The position numbers and the translations under genes were made by a program. A stretch of DNA of 64,000 nt, from positions 124,001-188,000 of the forward strand of contig CANTFK010000340.1 in the NCBI GenBank assembly GCA_947646735.1, given 5' to 3'. The notes below the pieces were generated by a model that saw nothing but the letters and a program-made list of their open reading frames with translations, had not been told where the DNA came from and made no database searches. Positions within the stretch are counted from its first letter, which is position 1. Every line of letters starts with the position of its first letter. This stretch comes from Peronospora farinosa. Lineage: Eukaryota > Oomycota > Peronosporomycetes > Peronosporales > Peronosporaceae. Positions 54,178 to 64,000 of the stretch are shown piece by piece.

Positions 54178-57100
54178 TCATTTGTTCCGGGACGTGGGGG
54201 TCGGAGGATTGCTCGGGTAAAGCGCATAAGCCGTCAGCGGATTGTGGTCCCTCAGTACGGTGTGAAGACGAGCAAGAGCAGGATTGACACTCATGGGTAG
54301 CGACAACCAATGTACGTGCTGCGTTGTAGAGACATTATCACCGAACGTCTGCCGCTCCACCGTGACTTCCACCGCTGGAATGGAGAAATTGGCCCAATTG
54401 TGCATCTCTTGCTCCTCGTTCGTTGTCTCGTTGAGGACCTCCTCAACGGTCTTCACCACCCCGCAGTCCGACACTTCCTCCGTCTCCGTCACTTCCTCGA
54501 TCTCCTCAAATACTTCATCTACCTCAGCTTCCTTGTTCTCTTGCACTATCTCAACTACTTCCTTTGTTACATTGGCCTCCTTGATCGAAGTGATCACCTC
54601 GGACTCCTTCACATCGGTGACCATCGTCATCTCCATGACCTCCTTGGCCGTCTTCTCCTCAACCTCATCCGTTCTTTTCGTAGCTCCCTCCGACTCGTCA
54701 ATCTCTTCAGACTCGTTGGCCTTCTTAGTCCCTGCAGCGACTTCTGTCTGTTCCGCCACCGCTGTTGCCTCGACCACATCAGTCTCCTCATTTTTGCCTA
54801 CTCCAAACTCCCATCCCACTTCGGCTTCCTCGTTATTCGTGGAATCTGCAGTCACATCTCTCTCTCTGATCTCCTCAGTCTTGGCCGCCACGATCTGCAT
54901 TGCTACTGTAGTCTCGGGAACCAATTTAGTCTCTAAGGCCACCTCAGCTACCTTAGCGGCCTCGGTTTCTACCACCACAGGCTCCTTTATCGCCTCGATC
55001 TCCTTGACTGCCTCAGCCTCCGTAGTTACTTTCGTTGTTTTAGCCACCTTGGTCTCTCCCACCACCTCGACCTCCTCCGCTTCATGGGCCATCGCAACGT
55101 CTTCGACAGTCTTTACCTCTTCGCTTATCTGGCTGGCCTCTTCCAATTTAGCCTTCTCCGATGCCAATAACATTGACCTCTCAAGTTTCTGCTTTTTGAT
55201 TGCCGCTTGTGCCTCAAGCTCGCACTGCTTCTGCTTTTCCAGCGCCTCGAGTTTAGCCTTTTCGGCTGCCACATGGACGCTAACCTCGCTCTCTGGTACG
55301 ATGAAGGTATCGATCGTCCGCACGACAGGACCGGTAAGTTGCATTTGCTGTTCCGGTGACTCAAACTTCGCCTTCTCAGCTGATACACAAACGCTTGATT
55401 CGCTATCTGGTACAATGAATGTGTCGATGGTCCGCACAGGCGCCTTGACGAGCTTTTCTGGCGTCTCAAACTTCGCCTTTTCCGCGGACACACGAACGCT
55501 TGCCTCATTGTCTGGCACAATGAAAGTGTCAATGGTGCGCACGGTCGCTTTGACTTGCTTGACTGGCTTCTCAAACTTTTCCTTCTCAGCTGACACACGA
55601 ACACTTGCTTCGCTCTCGGGGACGAGAAAATCGTCGATTGTCCGCTTGCCGGATCTTACTTGCTTTTCTGGTGTCTCAAACTTCGCCGTTTCCGCGGACA
55701 CACACACGCTCGCTTCGCTTTTGGGAACGATGAAAGTGTCAATGGTCCGCACGGGAGTGGAAACAACTGAATTTGCGCGCTTTGTTTCAAAACGATACGC
55801 GATGCCTCGAACATTGGGACTATCCGATTTAGTACTAACAGTATGCCGACGAGGATACGGCTCGGGGGTGCGGTCGGCTTTGAGGGTAGCCGTCTCGTTG
55901 GATTTAGTTGGGGTGCTTGGCATGTCATCCGTTGACGGTGTTACCTGTGCAACAGCATCTTCTCCACCAAACTTCTCAGCGGCAGGCTCCTTTTTGTCTG
56001 TCAAAATAGTTGCCACATCGCTGCTGGTTCGCTGTTCATGATACCCATGCTTAACAAAATTTTCTTCGGCTTCCTTGGCTGATTGGTTTTCTTTTTCCAG
56101 CGCCTCGTACTTCATCTTTTCCGCACCAACGTGAATGCTCTTTTCAGTTGGAAAAAAGCTACGCACTGTGCGGAAAGAAAGATTATCCAACGATTGGTCT
56201 GCCTTCTTCTCGAAACGACTTGCCATATTCCGTACGCTTGACATCGCGGAGCTCTTTCGGTGAACTGGACTATGCTTCTTAGCAGGTGACTTTAGTTGCT
56301 CCTTTGCTTCAGCTTCTTTCTTGGCGCGTTGAGCCGTCTGAGTATTATATTTTTCCTTCTCATGGCTGACGGAAATGCTACGTCCCTTTTCTGAAAAGAA
56401 GTCACGTTTCGTTCGGATCTTGAGGCTATCCAAAGCGTTATTCTCATTCTGATGGGCTTCAAAGCGGTCCACCACATTCTTTACCGGCGATGAGCCGCTT
56501 AGATCCAGTTTAGCAGCTGATGGAGTACGATGCGTTTGTGGTGATACCGACTCGTGCTCTTCGAGATGATGTACGATGTTTTCAACAGGTGCCGGTGAGT
56601 TCAGCTCCAACTTCGCCGCCGAGTCGGTACGGTGGGGTCCCGTCTTCAAAGTAATTTTTTCAGCAAAACGCGTCAACATCGACGAAAACCTCTTTGGCGG
56701 CACCTTCTCTGAGATGTCAGCTTCATGAACGGGCTCCACAGCTGCTGTGTTGGGTATGCTTAAAGCTAATTCAGGTGAGTTAGCTGGAGCGTGAAAACCA
56801 TTACTCGGCTCAGATGACAAATCTGTCAAGATTGCCTCGGACGTTTCTGCTTCACAACTGTCAGTTGTCGTATCAATAGCAACTGCAGTCACACATTCTA
56901 TACCCTCAGCTGCAGCCTTGGTGTCCGTGATCACCACTTCCTGGGCAGCTTCTTCAAGACTGGATCAACCGCATCGGTAGACTCAGACTCCGTAGTTGCG
57001 TCTCCGGGATACGTGATGCTGATTCAGGTGAGTCAGCTGGAGCGTGAAAACCATTACTCGGCTCAGATGACAAATCTGTCAAGATTATCTCGGACGTTTC

Positions 57101-58084
57101 TGCTTCACAACTGTCAGTAGTCGTATCAGTAGCAACTGCAGTCACACATTCTATACCCTCAGCTGCAGCCTTGGTGTCCGTGATCACCACTTCCTGGGCG
57201 GCTTCCTCAAGGACTGGATCAACCGCATCGGTAGACTCGGACTTCGTGGTCACGACAACAAACGTTTCTTGAGCGACCAGATTCGGGGACGCAGCATCAG
57301 CAGAAACGTCTCGATGTAAAGTACTATCCCTTTCCAAATTATTTGCTACTTCAGCGCTTTTCAACGTCTCATTTCTCGTCAATGCATCCGTCGTCTCCAT
57401 ACCATCTACATTTGACGAATTACACATGTCACCAAGGCTCAAAACGTTGTCCACGTCGACTAAACCTTCCAGCGCAGGTTCAACAGAGATGCCCATTTCT
57501 ACCTCTGTCTCAGCTGATATCTCCTTAATATCTTGTATCTTTTTTGTGGCATAAACTTGCTTCAAATCTTCTGTCGTCTCCGTACCTTTATCACTGCTGT
57601 ACTGAGTCTTTGCTGCCTCAATAGCTTCATCTGCAGCAGCCAATTCAGCCAATTCAGCCAATTCAGTAAAATCCACTTCAGCATTTTTACTGCATTCCTC
57701 CTCAATAAAAACTTCTTCTTCAGCAAAATCCTCCGTCCTCACACTCTCTCCGTCCATAGAACTACCCAGAGTTGCAGCTACTGAGTAGTCCATGTCCACA
57801 TTAACACTGTCCCTCGCTGCAATTGTCTCAGCGATCTCTTCCATTGCCACTGCACTGATACTATCCGTCGATACAAAAACCTCTGAAATTTGAGGCTCTT
57901 CAACTGTCGTGATCGTAGGCGTCTCTTCAAATGTCGTAATCTCTTCAACTGTCGTGGTCGTGCTCTCGACGCTTGCATTCTCCTCAGCTGTCTTCATTGT
58001 CTCTCCATCCCCTTCTTGCTGCTCCTGATATTGCTCTTCCATGTCGCTGGCCATCGTCACATCGTTCGGGCCAAGAGACGCCAT
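54178..58084 (-). CDS. large acidic repeat protein, frame break in the middle
   Basis: Two minus-strand frames, 58084-56954 (start MASLGPNDV) and up to 56937-54178, together give roughly 1300 residues. The N-terminal part is Glu/Thr-rich. The centre has about seven modules of ~36 residues with the pattern RTIDTFIVP..E.SV.VSAEKAKFE.PEKQ. The C-terminal part is a long Glu/Val/Thr-rich stretch (EVVGETKVAKTTKV) with coiled-coil-like spacing. A module of about 80 residues is duplicated in tandem at the frame junction. One copy lacks one C (CCAGTCTTG versus CCAGTCCTT), so the frames differ by one base and no GT-AG intron repairs it. Either the gene is broken or the base is an assembly error. No known family; perhaps cytoskeletal or a scaffold. 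Confidence 0.6.
56755..57255 (-). repeat. tandem duplication of about 240 bp inside the acidic repeat gene
   Basis: Two adjacent segments encode nearly the same block (ESTDAVDPVLEEAAQEVV ... SNGFHAPA(N/D)SPE). Long stretches are identical at nucleotide level, for example the block around GTGAAAACCATTACTCGGC at both 56791 and 57042. Limits are approximate. High identity shows a recent event. Confidence 0.8.
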
Positions 58085-58911
58085 GATCCGCCGCCGTCTA
58101 TTGATCACTTATGATATACAGTACGTATTTAATACTGAGGTCGTCTTATACCTGTACAATTATAAGTATGCAATTTTATAGTTTAGTCTGTTTCAGCGCC
58201 ATTTATCGCACAATTGTCCAATGAACACGTGTCTCTTCATGCTTATGGGGCATATAGGTACAATACTGTTAGTCGTAACGGTTATTGAACCGTTACGACG
58301 AGACAAGATCGTCCACACAACACTCCGAAAGTATCCACTTTTGCATGATATAGGGCACTTTATCTTGGACAGCTGGATATATAATTCACCATGATACTAC
58401 TATGACGCTTCGCAGTAAATTGTCTCCAATTCGAAATGGGTCTGCAACATGAACGTGCATCTATGCAACACGAGACTTGGCATCATGTCGAGCAAAATGA
58501 AAGCCATACTGATCGACAACGAGCCAACGGCGTCCAGAGCTAGAAATTGCAAAAAAACTCTACGAGATTAAAAAAAACCTGCAGAACTTTGACTTACCGT
58601 GAAGGCCTAGACCAAGGGTCAATGCTCAGAGCCCGAACGTTGTGTCATCTTGATATATCTCTGTTGCAGATTCAACGCTATCCCCTAAAAATTCCAACGA
58701 GCCGAGTTTCCAGATGTATACCACCTTCCAGAGGACACTTGTCACGATGCATCTGATAGGAAGGCCCATCGAGCAGAAGGAGCTGCATCGACATGTCTGC
58801 TGAGGGATCTGAGAGATTAGGCAATGTACTCCTGGCATTTGGTCACCTGCCGTCTGCGTCTCGTTCATCAGTGTCTTCACTTCGTCTCATTTGTGTGTTC
58901 CTTTCCAGTTT
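58085..58911. promoter_or_regulatory. upstream region of the acidic repeat gene
   Basis: 827 bp between the start of the acidic repeat gene and the 3' end of the EDR2-like gene (both minus). It holds the perfect palindrome at 58272-58299, about 190 bp upstream of the start codon. The rest shows nothing recognisable. Confidence 0.4.
58272..58299. promoter_or_regulatory. perfect 12-bp inverted repeat with two TAACGG cores
   Basis: GTCGTAACGGTT (58272-58283), a 4-base loop ATTG, then the exact complement AACCGTTACGAC (58288-58299). TAACGG is a typical Myb-type recognition core, here in mirrored pairs, upstream of the acidic repeat gene. Binding is inferred only. Confidence 0.55.
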
Positions 58912-61908
58912 TTATTTCTTGTCCTTGCCCATTTTCTTCAGATATGGCACAGCATGGCGCAAGTCCATGCAGTCCAAACGCACAGTGCCCAATACACGCT
59001 CAGGTAGCTCCATGGCGTTTTGCGCTTCAATCACGAACGCCAGATCGATGATGAGGTCACGTGAGTAGCCTAGCAACATATTCAGGATACCGGTGGCTAC
59101 TATGCTGCTACCGATGTCGTAGTCGGCTTCCAAGTAGGTTTTGCCCTGGTAGTACTTCTGATAGATCTTGGTACCTAAGATGGCTGGCGTAGTGCCCACA
59201 CCCTCGCGAATTGGCCACGTCCCTTGCACCACGCGTGGAATCAGCTTGAGACGCTGCGTCCGCAACTCGTCGTTGGGCCCGCGTAGAATATCATGGCAGA
59301 GATCGGCAAACACCGAGTTCTTTTTCAGCTCAGATGGGTCTTCTGGTGTGAAGTACAGCACGAGCGAATGGTGTGGCGGACCAGGAAGCATAAAGTTAAT
59401 GATGAAGATAAACGGTCGGTCTTCCACTGCTGGATTCAGCAAGTCGAACTCATCAAAGTCATCCCCAACAAACGAAGAGACCCCAATGTGCTCGATGGCT
59501 TCATTGGACTTGTACAGCTCCACGTTCACAAGACGACAAGCTTGCCGTGCCGATGGGACCTTCGTCTTGGAGGTTAGATATTGTGGGCCGCGCACCATAA
59601 AGCCTGCAGCGCTAGGCTCGCTCCAAAACTTGGTTGGCAACCCGTGCAACACAGTAAGGTCAGTCCGATACCTTTCAAGCATTGGGAACTTCTTCTCGGT
59701 AACAATCTGCTGGCTGGGTACAGGTGGGTTTCCGCCAATACTTGTTCGACGACGGTCTGAAGCGGCAATCACGGGTCGCAAAGTTTGCATGCCTTCTGCG
59801 GCCGTAATGGCCGTGATCATTTCCAAGAAGAACACGCCATAGGCATGGACGTAGTACCATGAGCGCGCTAGCCTCCAGTCAATCCATCCATTTGGATTCA
59901 TCTGAATTGTCAACGTCACCCAGCACTCGTCAAAGTGGTTATCAGCGTTCTCTTGTATGCGAGGTGAGATGATAAAACCGCCGCCCAACACGTTGGCACG
60001 CACTGCTTCCGTATTGCGAGGGCAATCCGTGTGCGTTGTCGACTGAAAGCAAATGAAATAGGAGCCATCTGGCTCCATGCGCCAGTAGCGCAACAGACAC
60101 AGCTCGCGAGCGCTGACGGATACTGGCCACAGAGACGTTGAAAAGAGCTTCCAATAGACCACGTCACTGTGATCCTCGGTATGCTCTTCCAGTACGCGCG
60201 CATCCTCGATAACATGGTTAGAAGTGTAGAACGGACTGTCCATCTTTGTGAGTATCTCGAACACCTTTCGTGGCGACGCGTTCACCTTCAGACTCGTGCG
60301 AAGAGCTGGTGGGGGTGCAGACGTGCCGAAGCTGCTTTGATGGCTCGAACGTTCTGTATCAACCCTTAGTTTGTTTGAGAACTCGTACAGCTTCCACGAT
60401 GTCTCTTGCGAGAATGTAGCAGATGTCCGGAAGCTCTTTGCGATGGATCGTGGCATCGACCCAAACGACCCCGACTGCGATCTGCTTTCTGGATGAAGTG
60501 ACGATAATCCAGCCTTTCCATATCCCTGCAACGATGCCGACTCTCTTCTTGCAGCACTGTTGGCTGGCGCTGTGGAGCTATGCAAACTGCTTTCAGGTAA
60601 GGGGGTGACGCCAACTTCCTCCATGTCAGGGTCATGATCCATATACCAATTCAGATAACGCTTCCACTGTTCTTCAGCCTGCGCAATACACTCAAGAATG
60701 CTGTTGCGCCACCACACTGCAGTCTCTAGAGATTCAGCAGCAAGAGCGATAGGGCCCTTGCTGCGGCTTTGGGCAATCATGGCGCCCGCTGCACCAGCGC
60801 TAGCAGCAGCCGCTGCGCTCATACTCATGCCCATCATACCAATACCGACACCAGCCAGACCACCCGTCAACACCACAGCAGTTGCGGCTGTGGCCGCAGC
60901 CGCTGCTGCAGCCGCACGATTGCGGAACTTCCGCGACGTGGCGCGCTTGACGCTTGCCCTCGCGTCAAGCTCTATTTCATAAGGTGAGGCCGACGAGTTT
61001 AACGGAGACGACTGGAGGTCATTTCCAAGACGAGGTGTTCGGGGCGTCATCTCCGCTCCAACCCCTATTTCTTCCACATCATCATTCGTGGCGTGGCTCA
61101 AATGACGAATCCTGAATGTAAAGAGCCTCTTGGTCTCAATTTTACTCGGCGACTCTCTTACTTCATCCACCGTCGTGCCAGGTCCCAGTATGTACCATCC
61201 ACGTGGCACTTTATCTCCTTTCTTTCTCAGATAGCACAAGAAGTGCGTGCCGTTAGGCGTCGAACGAATCATAAAGTACCGTTCTCTCCACAAATTGACA
61301 TGTTGTCCCTTCTTGCGTAGCCATCCTTCCATCCTGATCTCTCCATTGGTAGGAGGCAGTAATTCTCCCTCTGTCTCTCCTATTGCTCCAGCATCAGCTG
61401 CTGTAACTGGAGCTGAAGTTCCTCGAGTCGACGACATCGTGCCTCCACCAAGAAAAAACTGGCGGTCATGTTCACGACATATTTCCTCTACAATCTGCAG
61501 TAGTTGGGGCTTCATAACTTCTCTTACAACGCTGTCATCAAGGCCTCTAGACGATGACGTTCCCGAAGGTGTCATCACATCTGTAGCAGCTTCTACAGCT
61601 CGTTTCCGAGCGCGAAACTCCGCCGTCAACTCATCGTAGAATATACGAGCTCGTTCCTGAAACAATGGATCTTGTGCAGGTCTCAGAACGCGTGTATCAG
61701 CACCAGTAACAGGAGCTCCGGCGTGTACCGAGATGTAGAGTTTTTCCAGCGCCTTAAAGACCACCCGCTTGCCGTTCTCACGACTAGCATAACACGCTGT
61801 AATATAGTCAGCACACACAATATCTAGTAACATGTTGAGTCGGTCTCCATCCAGTAAAATGTCCGGGATCATTCCCGTAGGCCGTGAAGCGATATCATCT
61901 TCATCCAT
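58912..61908 (-). CDS. EDR2-like PH-START-DUF1336 lipid-binding protein
   Basis: A single exon encodes 998 aa. A helical N-terminal region (1-150) comes first. A PH domain begins at EGWLRKKGQHVNLWRERYFMI (about 193). Its expected C-terminal helix, ESLETAVWWRNSILECI, appears only at about 392. Between them lies an Ala/Gly-rich segment (about 332-380, with LTGGLAGVGIGMMGMSM) that looks like a glycine zipper. A START domain follows at about 525-740 (YWKLFSTSLWPVSVSARELC). The C-terminal DUF1336/EDR2_C domain spans about 770-990 (GPQYLTSKTKVPS, FIFIINFMLPG, YLEADYDIGSS). In plants EDR2 binds phosphoinositides and restrains defence-related cell death; here a role in lipid transfer or sensing is inferred. 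Confidence 0.88.
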   Translation of the reverse strand: MDEDDIASRPTGMIPDILLDGDRLNMLLDIVCADYITACYASRENGKRVVFKALEKLYISVHAGAPVTGADTRVLRPAQDPLFQERARIFYDELTAEFRARKRAVEAATDVMTPSGTSSSRGLDDSVVREVMKPQLLQIVEEICREHDRQFFLGGGTMSSTRGTSAPVTAADAGAIGETEGELLPPTNGEIRMEGWLRKKGQHVNLWRERYFMIRSTPNGTHFLCYLRKKGDKVPRGWYILGPGTTVDEVRESPSKIETKRLFTFRIRHLSHATNDDVEEIGVGAEMTPRTPRLGNDLQSSPLNSSASPYEIELDARASVKRATSRKFRNRAAAAAAAATAATAVVLTGGLAGVGIGMMGMSMSAAAAASAGAAGAMIAQSRSKGPIALAAESLETAVWWRNSILECIAQAEEQWKRYLNWYMDHDPDMEEVGVTPLPESSLHSSTAPANSAARRESASLQGYGKAGLSSLHPESRSQSGSFGSMPRSIAKSFRTSATFSQETSWKLYEFSNKLRVDTERSSHQSSFGTSAPPPALRTSLKVNASPRKVFEILTKMDSPFYTSNHVIEDARVLEEHTEDHSDVVYWKLFSTSLWPVSVSARELCLLRYWRMEPDGSYFICFQSTTHTDCPRNTEAVRANVLGGGFIISPRIQENADNHFDECWVTLTIQMNPNGWIDWRLARSWYYVHAYGVFFLEMITAITAAEGMQTLRPVIAASDRRRTSIGGNPPVPSQQIVTEKKFPMLERYRTDLTVLHGLPTKFWSEPSAAGFMVRGPQYLTSKTKVPSARQACRLVNVELYKSNEAIEHIGVSSFVGDDFDEFDLLNPAVEDRPFIFIINFMLPGPPHHSLVLYFTPEDPSELKKNSVFADLCHDILRGPNDELRTQRLKLIPRVVQGTWPIREGVGTTPAILGTKIYQKYYQGKTYLEADYDIGSSIVATGILNMLLGYSRDLIIDLAFVIEAQNAMELPERVLGTVRLDCMDLRHAVPYLKKMGKDKK

Positions 61909-62116
61909 ATTCCCACCAATATTTAAAAATAATAATTAAAAAACAAGGATGAAGGGACTATAATTTGATAAATAACTAAACTCAATACTTAGCATGGTCA
62001 AGTGTTGTCACCATTGGGAATATGTACTGTATGCAATGTACTGTGATATGGTAAGGAGTTGCAAGACAAGTGATTCATTATTGATAGAGTTAGTATAGCT
62101 AACGTTAGAACCAAAA

Positions 62117-62893
62117 CTAAGTGTAGACGCAATAGGTCTTGAGAATCGAATCAATCCAGGGACGAACCGCAGAGACACGAGCGTAGACGCTCATGCCGCC
62201 AATCACACCGCAGCCTTTGTTTCCACTTACTATACCCACCAACACGTCATTTTTTTTCTGCTTTACAATAAGTGCGCCACCTTTGTCACCTGTGCACGAC
62301 TTGGTAGCTGAGATGCCTCGAGAGCACAAGTTAGTCTCATCCACCGCCAATTCCTTCGAGCACTCGTCGTTACTAACCAGCTGCACCTCAACGCTATGAA
62401 GGTAGCGCGACTGCACGGCTTCCGCGGTGGTGTCGTTCCAGCCAAGGCGAGCAGCTATCATGCCGGGCGTGACGATCGACTTGGCCTGGTCCAACTTAAT
62501 AGGCTTAATGGTCGTCTTCAATTCTAGCTCGAGAATGAGGAAGTCATTCCGGTAGTCTGTATTGTTTGGGTGCACCAGGAATGCCACAACCTTAATCTGC
62601 TCGCCATCCTTGTCACCCGTGTAAGAGTCGGAGCCGAGAGAGACCCAGCGAATGTTGTTACGAATGCAGCTCGTCCTAGTCAGGACGTGCCATGGTCCGA
62701 TAACAACGCCCGCGCAAAAGTTGACGCCATTCTTAGTGGAGCGAATACCCGCGACGTAACCAAGGCCACTCTTAATTTCCGTGACTGGGACGCTGATAAG
62801 ATCGCTGGGGTGACTGGAAGACCCTAATTGGGCGCTCACAGAGATCAAAGCGATAGCAGCAATTACAGCAACAAGACCAGAGAAGAACTTCAT
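62117..62893 (-). CDS. secreted trypsin-fold protein, catalytically dead (GIP-like)
   Basis: A single exon. The first ATG of the homologous start, at 62893, gives the signal peptide MKFFSGLVAVIAAIALISVSA and a 258-aa product. The chymotrypsin fold is clear (CAGVVIGPWHVLTRTSC, NDFLILEL, SCTGDKGGALIV, IVSGNKGCG). The catalytic His is Ser (TRTSC for TAAHC) and the catalytic Ser is Lys (GDKGG for GDSGG); only the Asp remains. This pattern is known from Phytophthora glucanase inhibitor proteins, secreted to block plant endo-beta-1,3-glucanases. That function is inferred from the family. Cysteine pairs of the fold are kept. Confidence 0.82.
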   Translation of the reverse strand: MKFFSGLVAVIAAIALISVSAQLGSSSHPSDLISVPVTEIKSGLGYVAGIRSTKNGVNFCAGVVIGPWHVLTRTSCIRNNIRWVSLGSDSYTGDKDGEQIKVVAFLVHPNNTDYRNDFLILELELKTTIKPIKLDQAKSIVTPGMIAARLGWNDTTAEAVQSRYLHSVEVQLVSNDECSKELAVDETNLCSRGISATKSCTGDKGGALIVKQKKNDVLVGIVSGNKGCGVIGGMSVYARVSAVRPWIDSILKTYCVYT

Positions 62894-63706
62894 CCTCTGT
62901 TTCAGCAAAGCTCAAATGGTCGGTAAAAGTACAAATGGTTTTGAATACAAGGTGCAATACAGACAAGTTTATGTAAGGCTCGCGCAGAATGCACATCAGG
63001 TTCCCCAATTCATCAAACTTCTGATAAAGTCGCAGTTGCAAAGCTCAAGTGCTATGAAATGTCCGTGTAGCAGCAGTCCAACCAGCCTGAACCAGAATCC
63101 GAGAAAGATCTGTCAAATCTGCTGCTGTTGAGAGATCACGAAATTTTGAGCTGGTACCTGCTCATTTGACCAAAAGAGCCGTCGGCTATGTGATCGCATC
63201 CTTTTTCTTTCACCAGCTGACACTTTTGAACCACGTGACATCCCTATGATTAACCTCCCTGTAAGTTGGATCAGCTTTTTCTAAATAGACATCAAAGTCT
63301 GAATAAACGGCTTGTTTGTTCACCCGCGAGCGACTCTTAATAAACAACACGGCATTGTTTGGACCTGTAAGCTCCCCGGCTTACTTCTCATTAGACGGAG
63401 CCTTGCGCTTCACTACAAGGTTGTGCAAGTCAATCTTTCGGTGAATGATCAGTAGATGTATTGACAAATGTAAAGGATATATTGCACACTTCTTTGCACA
63501 ATAACGAGACAGACTAATACTCTCTTCGTTAGAGTCCAAGCTTGGTGAGAGTTGAGCAAATTTGAATAGTCAACACTGCACATCCCAATGAAAACCTGTT
63601 CCTGAGCGGCTTTTTCGTGTCATGGGCCAATCAGTCCATCATTATGCAGCATCTGGACATCCATGACACTTCTGATTTTGAACTGCGTCCACGAGAGATA
63701 ATTGAA
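62894..63706. promoter_or_regulatory. divergent promoter region between two GIP-like genes
   Basis: 813 bp between two divergent secreted-protein starts. A CCAAT box (GGCCAATCAG, near 63625) lies about 80 bp upstream of the right gene. Nothing else is clear. Confidence 0.4.
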
Positions 63707-64000
63707 ATGAAGTTCGCTTCAGCTTCTGTTGCTATTTTTGCTGCTCTGGTTCTCGCTACCTTACGTGCTGACGCTTATACTAATACTGTAGAGCGTAAAC
63801 TTATCCTTGGCGGAACCACCGTGCCCAAAGGAAGGAAGTCCTACTACACCGGGGTCCGCAACACGGCGGAGGGCAACAATTTATGTGGTGGTGTTCTCGT
63901 CAGCCCTATCCATGTGCTCACAGTCTCGCAGTGTATCACGTACGACATTCGTTGGGTCTCGGTTGGCTCGCATTTTAACAATGGGACCGAGGATGGGGAA
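63707..64000 (+). CDS. secreted trypsin-fold protein, GIP-like (3' end outside window)
   Basis: 98 codons are visible, open at the window end. A signal peptide, MKFASASVAIFAALVLATLRADA, is followed by a short propeptide and ILGG, the usual activation-site position of trypsins. Then come LCGGVLVSPIHVLTVSQC and RWVSVGSHFNNGTEDG. The His of the catalytic triad is Gln (TVSQC for TAAHC), so this protein is also probably inactive as a protease. It is a paralogue of the 62117-62893 gene but keeps ILGG, which that gene has lost. The Asp and Ser positions lie outside the window. Confidence 0.8.
   Translation, partial: MKFASASVAIFAALVLATLRADAYTNTVERKLILGGTTVPKGRKSYYTGVRNTAEGNNLCGGVLVSPIHVLTVSQCITYDIRWVSVGSHFNNGTEDGE

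Noticed and set aside
54284..56041. 585-codon open frame on the + strand
   Set aside because: It is antisense to the acidic repeat gene. Its Ser/Thr/Val-rich product is simply the complement of Glu/Lys/Val-rich codons, with no domain of its own.
1..64000. tRNA and rRNA genes
   Set aside because: I looked for T-loop B-box sequence with flanking stems and for conserved rRNA blocks. No candidate had the required pairing.

Overview
This is nuclear DNA of an oomycete, most likely a peronosporalean such as Phytophthora or a downy mildew. The support is indirect. Genes are dense, on both strands, and split by short GT-AG introns of about 60-115 bp. The products are eukaryotic (CUL4, TAF7, TBP-like, lysyl-tRNA synthetase). 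A pair of secreted trypsin-fold proteins has lost its catalytic residues, as in Phytophthora glucanase inhibitor proteins. The window also holds a decayed Ty3/gypsy element. No species is claimed.

Left part (1-29467), housekeeping genes. In order: a DCAF4-like WD40 protein running off the left edge, a class II lysyl-tRNA synthetase, a Sec1-family SCFD2-like protein, a 63-aa one-helix membrane protein, a helicase-associated-repeat protein, a TMEM242-like mitochondrial protein, an ATP6AP2/renin-receptor-like V-ATPase accessory protein, a class V aminotransferase, an ABCC (MRP) transporter, TAF7, a 102-aa unknown, a divergent TBP-family protein, CUL4, and a large FUSC/ALMT-like membrane protein carrying two C-terminal EF hands. 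Functional pairs lie close together: TAF7 with TBP-like (TFIID), and CUL4 with DCAF4 (a CRL4 ligase and a likely substrate receptor). Most exon chains were built by hand from splice sites, and codon phase was checked across every junction.

Middle part (29975-50280), a repeat complex. Five tandem units of about 1359 bp each carry the same intact 58-aa Gly/Ser/Lys-rich gene. A diverged sixth unit lies 13 kb further on. Each unit is itself made of about a dozen degenerate 40-60 bp sub-repeats, so this is a higher-order repeat. The array is interrupted by a 13.1-kb composite of two Ty3/gypsy copies in inverted, tail-to-tail orientation. Their arms are about 5.9 kb, nearly identical and free of length differences over most of that distance, and they are separated by an 851-bp spacer. 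Both copies share the same broken reading frames.

Right part (50463-53285): three further small, very hydrophilic, low-complexity proteins, one with LEA-like repeats. With the 58-aa gene family they form a cluster of probable intrinsically disordered proteins.

Far right (54178-64000): a long acidic protein with repeated ~36-aa modules and a tandem internal duplication that carries a frame break; an EDR2-like PH-START-DUF1336 lipid-binding protein; and two divergently oriented, catalytically dead trypsin homologues of the GIP type, the second cut by the window edge.
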